Shown: positions 57,996 through 64,000 of the stretch, piece by piece
Numbering within the stretch: the stretch's first letter is position 1
Layout of the letters: every line of letters begins with the position of its first letter
Assembly: GCA_947168585.1 (NCBI GenBank)
Contig: CAMVMK010000007.1
Coordinates: 1 to 64,000 of the forward strand
DNA: 64,000 nucleotides
Source: an uncultured Fretibacterium sp.
GTDB lineage: Bacteria; Synergistota; Synergistia; Synergistales; Aminobacteriaceae
Direction of reading: 5' to 3'
Notes under the pieces: generated by a model
Databases searched by the model: none
What the model was told of the DNA's origin: nothing
What the model saw: only the letters and a program-made list of their open reading frames with translations
Program-made: the position numbers and the translations under genes

Positions 57996-60193
57996 TAGTA
58001 TTCGTCTTCAGCTTCTCTGAAAAGATTTTTTAATTTTGTAATTAAATCCGTGTTTCGTTCCTGAATTTTATTATTTTTTTTAGCATAGAACACAGCGCGC
58101 ATTTCGCCGACAAGAATTAAACCTTTTTTGGCTCTCGTTACTCCGGTATAAAGCAAATTTCTTTGAAGCATAATAAAATGGCTCATCATCATTGGTATGA
58201 TTACATAAGGGAACTCGCTGCCCTGCGATTTATGAATTGTTGTTGCATAAGCTAAAACAATTTCGTCAAGTTCTTCGCGCTCATAAACTACATTATTCTC
58301 ATCATCGAAAATAACTGAAATAGCACCGCTGTTTGTGTCTATCTGGGAAATAAAACCGATGTCGCCGTTGAAAACTCCTTTTTCATAATTGTTTCGGATC
58401 TGCATGACTTTATCTCTGACACGAAATTCTGTATCGCCGTAACGTATTGAAACATTGCCGGGATTTAAGGCATTTTGAAGTCTTGCATTTAATACAGCAG
58501 TCCCGATAACGCCGCGCCTCATCGGTGAAAGAACCTGAATATCAACGGGATTAATTTTATATTTCTCCGGCAGAATTTCAGAGCATAAATTTACAATTAA
58601 ATCCGCAGCTTTTTCCGGTTCTCCTTCTTCCAAGAATACAAAATCAGACTCATCAAAATTTTTATAATTGAGTTCAATAAAGCCGTCATTATTAATTCTG
58701 TGAGCGTTCGTGATAATTTTGCTTGTCTGAGCCTGACGGAAAATTTTATCGAGTTTAACGAACGGAACAACACCCGACTCTAAAATATCGGACAAAACTT
58801 TTCCCGCTCCTACGCTCGGAAGCTGATCGACATCTCCGACTAAAATTAAAGTCATATTTTCGGGAATTGCTTTTAATAAACTATTCATCAATAAAATATC
58901 AATCATCGAACATTCATCGACAATCAAAACATCGCCCTCGAGCGGATTATCTTCATTGCGTCCGAAACCTGCAGGCGGACGGGCCTCGAGCAGTCTGTGA
59001 ATAGTTTTTGCCGTCATTTTTGTAACTTCGGACATTCTTTTAGCCGCTCTTCCTGTAGGTGCAGCGAGTAAAACTCTTGCTCCGGCCTGTCTGTAAGCAC
59101 TTATAATTCCTAAAGTTGTTGTAGTTTTACCTGTACCGGGACCGCCCGTCAATACCAAAACTTTATTTTTAACAGCCGCTTTGATTGCTTCGATTTGTTC
59201 ATGAGCGTAACGGATACCGTAAGGAGCAATATAACTTACGTCATCATCATCAAGATCATCGAAATAACCACGCGACCCGCAAATTAATTTTACAAGTTTT
59301 CGCGCCGTTCCAAGTTCGGAATAATAATACAACGGAAGATAAATTGCCGTTTTTGAGCCGAAATCTGCTTCCGCGTCGAAAATTTCTTCTTGGATAATAT
59401 CTTTACCGTACACCATTTTTTTAATGACGGGAGTTAATAAAGTTTTATCAATTTCAAGCAGTTCAGCAGCCTTTTCTATCAAAACATCTATGAACGAAAA
59501 ACAATGTCCGTCATCAGACATTTTATTGAGAGTGTATAAAATTCCGCAGCGTATTCTGTCGTAATTTTCTTTTGTGAAGCCTAATTTAGCGGCCATAATG
59601 TCGGCAGTTTTGAAGCCTACGCCCCAAATTTCGTCAGCTAATTTATAAGGATTTTCCTTTAGAACTTTGACCGAGTCTGCACCGTAATAATTATAAATTT
59701 TTGTTGCAAGAGCAGTTGTTGCGCCGTAACTCTGCAGGAAAGCCATAATTTTATTAATTTCTCTGTTGCTGTCCCAGCTTTCTTGGATTAATTTTAGGCG
59801 TTTTTCCGTCATTCCTTTAACTTCAAGGAGTTTATTAATTTTTTTGTCTAAAATATCAAAAGTTTTTTTGCCGAACTGTTCTACAATTCTTTCCGCAAAA
59901 GTTTCTCCGATACCTTTAATTTTTCCGGCAAGATATTTTTTCATGCCTTCGGGAGTAGTCGGGAGTTTTTCCTCAAAACTTTCAAAATTAAACTGCATTC
60001 CAAATTTCGGGTGCATTACCCATTTCCCGCCGAACTCTATTAAACTTCCGAGCGACGGTTCAGTCATACAGCCTACTACGGTTATGCGCTCTTTAGATTT
60101 TCCTTTTCTGCATTTTAAGACAGAATAGCCGTTATCTTCGTTTCTAAAAGTAATTACTTCAACTACACACTCAATTTTTTCAAGATCTGCCAT
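57995..60193 (-). CDS. recD2: RecD2-type ATP-dependent DNA helicase
   Basis: VLTGGPGTGKTTTTLGIISAYRQAGARVLLAAPTGRAAKRMSEVT, LVGDVDQLPSVGAGKVL, YATTIHKSQGSEFPYVIIP. Confidence 0.95.
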   Translation of the reverse strand: MADLEKIECVVEVITFRNEDNGYSVLKCRKGKSKERITVVGCMTEPSLGSLIEFGGKWVMHPKFGMQFNFESFEEKLPTTPEGMKKYLAGKIKGIGETFAERIVEQFGKKTFDILDKKINKLLEVKGMTEKRLKLIQESWDSNREINKIMAFLQSYGATTALATKIYNYYGADSVKVLKENPYKLADEIWGVGFKTADIMAAKLGFTKENYDRIRCGILYTLNKMSDDGHCFSFIDVLIEKAAELLEIDKTLLTPVIKKMVYGKDIIQEEIFDAEADFGSKTAIYLPLYYYSELGTARKLVKLICGSRGYFDDLDDDDVSYIAPYGIRYAHEQIEAIKAAVKNKVLVLTGGPGTGKTTTTLGIISAYRQAGARVLLAAPTGRAAKRMSEVTKMTAKTIHRLLEARPPAGFGRNEDNPLEGDVLIVDECSMIDILLMNSLLKAIPENMTLILVGDVDQLPSVGAGKVLSDILESGVVPFVKLDKIFRQAQTSKIITNAHRINNDGFIELNYKNFDESDFVFLEEGEPEKAADLIVNLCSEILPEKYKINPVDIQVLSPMRRGVIGTAVLNARLQNALNPGNVSIRYGDTEFRVRDKVMQIRNNYEKGVFNGDIGFISQIDTNSGAISVIFDDENNVVYEREELDEIVLAYATTIHKSQGSEFPYVIIPMMMSHFIMLQRNLLYTGVTRAKKGLILVGEMRAVFYAKKNNKIQERNTDLITKLKNLFREAEDEY

Positions 60194-60198
60194 TAAAT

Positions 60199-61260
60199 CT
60201 AATCCTTTTCAAAAATTTTTTTCAAGCTGCTCGAATACGGCGGCCTGGCTATTCCATGTTCTGTTATAATGCCCGTTATTAATTCATTTTCAGCGACATC
60301 AAAGGCGGGATTATAAACTTTTACATTTTCAGGAGCCGTACGCTGCTTGTAAAAAAGTTCAGTAATTTCATTTTCGTTGCGTTGTTCGATTACGATTTCA
60401 GCACCGTTTTTAATGTTCATATCTATAGAAGAAGTCGGAGCGAAAACATAAAACGGAATTTTGTAAAATTTAGCTAAAACAGCAAGCCCTGAAGTTCCGA
60501 TTTTGTTGCATGAATCTCCGTTGGCGGCTATTCTGTCAGCCCCGACAAAAACTGCATTAACCCAGCCGTTTTTCATGATCTGCGAAGCCATATTATCACA
60601 AATTAAAGTTGTATCTACACCGTCAGCAAGAAGTTCAAAAGTTGTGAGCCTCGCGCCTTGTAATAACGGCCTTGTCTCATCGCAATAAACATGAAAATTC
60701 ATACCGCGCTCGCGTCCTAAATGAATAGGAGCTAAGGCCGTGCCGTACTTAGCAGTCGCAAGCTGTCCGGCGTTGCAATGAGTTAAAATCCCGTCGCCGT
60801 TTTTTATCAAAGTCAAGCCGTACTCGCCTATTTTGCGGCACATTTCTGAGTCTTCGGCTTTAATTTTTACAGCTTCATCGCGCAGTAAAATTTTAATTTC
60901 GCTGATTTTTTTATCGCGGTTTAATTCTGCTGTTTTTTCCATTCGGTTTAATGCCCAAGATAAATTTACGGCAGTCGGCCTCGATGAGTTTAGATATTCT
61001 TTTGCTTCATGAAGACGGGCGAAAAAAGTTTCAAAATCGTCAACGTCAAAATTTTTCACAGCAAGATACAAAGCGAAAGCCGCCGCAATACCAATAGCAG
61101 GAGCTCCGCGAACTTGTAATTTATAAATAGCCTGCCAAATTTCTTTAATGTCTTTCAAATGTAAAAAATTAATTTCGCAAGGCAGTTTTGTTTGATCGAG
61201 AATAATCAACGCTCCGTTATCATCGTCAAGAGCAACTGATTCATAATTTAGTACGTTCAT
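60199..61260 (-). CDS. mtnA: Methylthioribose-1-phosphate isomerase family protein
   Basis: LQVRGAPAIGIAAAFALYLA, ILTHCNAGQLATAKYGTAL, VFVGADRIAANGDSCNKIGT. Confidence 0.92.
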   Translation of the reverse strand: MNVLNYESVALDDDNGALIILDQTKLPCEINFLHLKDIKEIWQAIYKLQVRGAPAIGIAAAFALYLAVKNFDVDDFETFFARLHEAKEYLNSSRPTAVNLSWALNRMEKTAELNRDKKISEIKILLRDEAVKIKAEDSEMCRKIGEYGLTLIKNGDGILTHCNAGQLATAKYGTALAPIHLGRERGMNFHVYCDETRPLLQGARLTTFELLADGVDTTLICDNMASQIMKNGWVNAVFVGADRIAANGDSCNKIGTSGLAVLAKFYKIPFYVFAPTSSIDMNIKNGAEIVIEQRNENEITELFYKQRTAPENVKVYNPAFDVAENELITGIITEHGIARPPYSSSLKKIFEKD

Positions 61261-61367
61261 TTTTATGTTCCTGAATTAAATTTTGTTTCATTATAAACGA
61301 GAAATTGAGAATCTGAAAGTAAAAAATTAAAATTCTAATTCTAAAATTAAAGCTGTGAGTTTTGATG

Positions 61368-61418
61368 AGCGCGAAAAAATTTTGAGATTTTTGTAGTTGA
61401 AAAAGTAGTTGAAAAATA
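61368..61418 (-). repeat. Twin 12-bp-period element upstream of mtnA
   Basis: Minus strand: TTATTTTTCAACTACTTTTTCAACTACAAAAATCTCAAAATTTTTTCGCG. Confidence 0.6.
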
Positions 61419-61448
61419 AAAGTCCCCGAAAAATTTTTCGAGGACTTA
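61419..61448 (-). terminator. Terminator after the 61477-62340 gene
   Basis: AAGTCCTCGAAAAATTTTTCGGGGACTTTTATTTTT on the minus strand. Confidence 0.75.
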
Positions 61449-61476
61449 ATTTACAAAATTATTTTATCATAAAAAA

Positions 61477-62340
61477 TTATTTTTCGTAGTATTTAATCAA
61501 TGCTTGGATACCGTTTTCACTCAATCCGTGCTCATCAAGTTTTCGATAAAGCCCCATAACAGTAGCAAGGACATCGAGGTCTAAAGATTCTTTCTGAGCC
61601 TCGTCAAGAGCTAATAGCATATCTTTTATAAAATGACGGACTGAAAAACCGGGCTCAAAATCTCTGTCAAGAATTTTCGGCGCGGCTGTGTCAAGCTGTT
61701 TGCTCGCTGCTCCTCCTGTCGATGCTGCACGGAGAAATTTCGACATATTTAAGCCTTTTGCTTTTGCATAGGCCATTCCCTCGCATACTCCGGCGATAGT
61801 TCCCGCGATCATAATTTGATTAGCTAATTTTGCCTGCTGGCCCATTCCGGCCTCGCCCATGTAATTAATATTTGTGCCCATAGCCCTGAATAACGGAAGA
61901 CAAGCCTTGAAATCTTTTTCGCTGCCTCCGACCATTATTGAAAGCCGCGCATTTTTTGCCGCAGCAACTCCGCCGCTGACAGGAGCGTCAAGGAAATGGA
62001 GAGCGCGCCGCTTGCATTCTTCGCTGATCATCCGCGTTAAATTCGGGCTTGTTGTGGTCATGTCGATAATCTGCGCCCCGGGTGTTGCGCTGTCCAAAAG
62101 TCCGCCCGTTGCAAAATAAATTTCTTCAATGTCTTTAGGAAGTCCGAGCATTGTAATAATTATGCTGCATTCTTTGAGACAATCGCTGATAGAATTAAAA
62201 AATTTCGCGCCGTTGCTGATAACGTCGTAAACTTTCATAACGGAGCGTGCGTAAATATGAACTTCAAAGCCGAGTTTAACCAAATTTTTAACCATAGGCT
62301 TGCCCATTCTTCCTACGCCGATAAAAGCAATTTTTTTCAT
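61477..62340 (-). CDS. NAD(P)-dependent beta-hydroxyacid dehydrogenase (GarR / 3-hydroxyisobutyrate dehydrogenase family)
   Basis: IAFIGVGRMGKPMVKNLVKLGFEV, FLDAPVSGGVAAAKNARLSIMVGG, GMGQQAKLANQIMIAGTIAGVCEGMAYAK. Confidence 0.92.
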   Translation of the reverse strand: MKKIAFIGVGRMGKPMVKNLVKLGFEVHIYARSVMKVYDVISNGAKFFNSISDCLKECSIIITMLGLPKDIEEIYFATGGLLDSATPGAQIIDMTTTSPNLTRMISEECKRRALHFLDAPVSGGVAAAKNARLSIMVGGSEKDFKACLPLFRAMGTNINYMGEAGMGQQAKLANQIMIAGTIAGVCEGMAYAKAKGLNMSKFLRAASTGGAASKQLDTAAPKILDRDFEPGFSVRHFIKDMLLALDEAQKESLDLDVLATVMGLYRKLDEHGLSENGIQALIKYYEK

Positions 62341-62451
62341 TTTTAATTTTCCTCCGTTCAGTGAATTGTAAAATTATATCAGAGCGTGAAAAATTTTGGC
62401 TTTATGATAAAATTTTGAGAAAAAATTTTTATTAACGGGGAGTGAAAATAA

Positions 62452-63474
62452 ACGAGTAATTTTTTTCTTTCAATTTGTGTTCCGTCTTATAACCGCGATA
62501 CTGAATTAACTAGGCTGCTTAATTCGATTGATGCTTCCGGCGGTAACGTCAAAGATATTGAGATAGTTATCCGCGAAGATTTTTCGCCGCGCCGTACTGA
62601 AGTTGCTAAGGCAGTTGCTGATTTCAAAGCTCGTTCACCGTACTGCGTGAATTATATCGAAAACGAAAAAAATTTCGGCTATGATAAAAATTTGCGTTCT
62701 GTTGCGAAAAGTGCTTCAGGCGAGTGGGTTATCTTCATGGGAGACGATGATATTTTTATTCCGGGTGCATTAGATAAATTCATAGAATTTTTGCGTAAAA
62801 ATGAAGATGTCGGCTACGTTATGCGCCGTTATAGACGGCAATACAGCGATGGACGAATTGAAGAATATAGATACTCTCAAGGCGATGTATTTTTCAATCC
62901 CGGCACGGCGGCTATAGTTGAATTATTCCGGCGGAGTCTTTTTATATCGGGATTTACGTTCAGAAAAAAATTTTTTGATGATTATGACTGCGCAGATTAT
63001 GACGGGACTTTAATGTTTCAGTTGTATATTCTTGCGGCTGTTTGCAACGTTCATAAATCATGCTACTGCGACATAGCAATAACTCAGGCATTCGATAATG
63101 CAACGCCTTTTTTCGGCAAATCTGAATCTGAAAAAGATTTATATGACTCCGGCATGAACAGTGTCCGCAACAGTTTGAATTTTATGAAACAGGTTAAAAT
63201 CTTATCTGAAAGCATTGAAAAAAAATTAAATATAAAAATAACAGACGAAATTATTACAACTTATTCTAAATACTCATATGGATTTTTGTATGAACACCGC
63301 GATGACGGAATAAAAATCTTTCGTAATTATGCTCGGGAATTAAAAAAATTAGGTTTTGCAAAGACGTATCATTTTTATATTTATTATTTTGCGCTGCTGA
63401 TTTTGGGGAAAAAGAATTGCCAAAATTTAATAATGATGATTAAGAAACTTCGCGGCAGCACGCCGAAATTATAA
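62452..63474 (+). CDS. Family 2 glycosyltransferase, apparent ACG start
   Basis: In-frame ORF from ACG 62452: (M)SNFFLSICVPSYNRDTELTRLLNSIDAS...EKNFGYDKNLRSVAKSASGEWVIFMGDDDIFIPGAL; GGGGAG 9 nt upstream. The tracked GTG at 62647 would lose the GT2 N-terminal motif. Confidence 0.8.
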   Translation, partial: TSNFFLSICVPSYNRDTELTRLLNSIDASGGNVKDIEIVIREDFSPRRTEVAKAVADFKARSPYCVNYIENEKNFGYDKNLRSVAKSASGEWVIFMGDDDIFIPGALDKFIEFLRKNEDVGYVMRRYRRQYSDGRIEEYRYSQGDVFFNPGTAAIVELFRRSLFISGFTFRKKFFDDYDCADYDGTLMFQLYILAAVCNVHKSCYCDIAITQAFDNATPFFGKSESEKDLYDSGMNSVRNSLNFMKQVKILSESIEKKLNIKITDEIITTYSKYSYGFLYEHRDDGIKIFRNYARELKKLGFAKTYHFYIYYFALLILGKKNCQNLIMMIKKLRGSTPKL

Positions 63475-63493
63475 AAATTGGAGGCTGTGAAAT

Positions 63494-64000
63494 TTGAAAA
63501 TTCTTGTCGTTGGAGAGTTTATAACAGAAATTTACGAAGCTGCTTTTTTGGAAAGTTTCAAAGAAATGGGGCATGATGTCTACAAATTCAGCTTTAGTGA
63601 TTATTTTAATTTCAAATCGAGTTTTTCATTTAATTGGAAAAATTTTCTTTCATATCCCGCAAAATTTTTGGAAGCACTTAAGCGCGCTCAAAATAAATAT
63701 CATGTCGGACCTTTAGTAAATAAAATTAACCGCGATTTTATTGCGTATGTAAAAAAAATTAAACCTGATTTTGTATTTATCGAGCAGGGAATGTTTTTCT
63801 CAAGCAAAACTATTAGAACAGCAAAATCTAAATCGCCTGATACAAAAATTTTCGGCTATTGCCAAGATAATCCGTTTACAAAAACTGCACCTAAATATCT
63901 TTGGGGGAAATATCTTGAATCATGTCCGGCTTATGATCATATTTTTTCGTTTCATGTTTTCAATTTAGCTGATTATAAAAGGGCTTACGGTATTAATTCA
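63494..64000 (+). CDS. Glycosyltransferase-like protein (CgeB/DUF3880-like), truncated by window end
   Basis: TTG start: MKILVVGEFITEIYEAAFLESFKEMGHDVYKFSFSDYF...VKKIKPDFVFIEQGMFFSSKTIRTAKSKSPDTKIFGYCQDNPF; open to 64000. Confidence 0.72.
   Translation, partial: MKILVVGEFITEIYEAAFLESFKEMGHDVYKFSFSDYFNFKSSFSFNWKNFLSYPAKFLEALKRAQNKYHVGPLVNKINRDFIAYVKKIKPDFVFIEQGMFFSSKTIRTAKSKSPDTKIFGYCQDNPFTKTAPKYLWGKYLESCPAYDHIFSFHVFNLADYKRAYGINS

Noticed and set aside
63771-63968. ORF 63771-63968 (+)
   Set aside because: Out of frame with the clear glycosyltransferase-like reading frame that starts at TTG 63494 and runs off the window.
1-64000. CRISPR array, prophage, IS transposase, rRNA or tRNA genes
   Set aside because: No regular repeat-spacer pattern, no phage or transposase proteins in the ORF set, and no tRNA/rRNA-like sequence noticed in intergenic regions; a tRNAscan/Infernal run would be decisive.

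Overview
The window is a gene-dense, AT-rich bacterial chromosome segment. It is most consistent with a diderm, flagellated Synergistota-like organism. This is an inference from P- and L-ring flagellar genes and two Synergist-CTERM-like C-termini, with no database search. It holds housekeeping genes (ftsY, dnaB, guaB, rarA, uvrC, recD2-like, ispG, rseP, mreB), a flagellar region (two very large flagellins, FlaG, FlgF/G/A/H/I/J), two YoeB-type toxin-antitoxin modules, several transporters, sugar-acid enzymes and the start of a glycosyltransferase locus. I saw no rRNA, tRNA, CRISPR array, prophage or IS transposase. The most interesting non-genic signals are: (1) a dispersed family of 7-bp-periodic inverted repeats (GTTAGGA/GTGAGGA ... 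ACTTCCT) at many gene borders, which also enters coding sequence in the NFACT/RqcH-like gene and an iron-permease gene; (2) four intergenic elements sharing the architecture T6-X-T4/5-X-A5/6 with an exact 12-bp period but a different X in most copies, two of them directly abutting terminators; (3) a G9 tract inside the C-terminal sorting/TM segment of a surface LRR protein, where a 1-nt loss creates an immediate stop; (4) a glycosyltransferase whose best start codon is ACG; (5) an exact 300-bp in-frame tandem duplication in a giant acidic membrane protein upstream of ftsY; (6) a sigma28-like promoter and a long structured leader ahead of a giant flagellin. A 52-aa rubredoxin and a 3'-truncated glycosyltransferase were absent from the ORF track and are added here.
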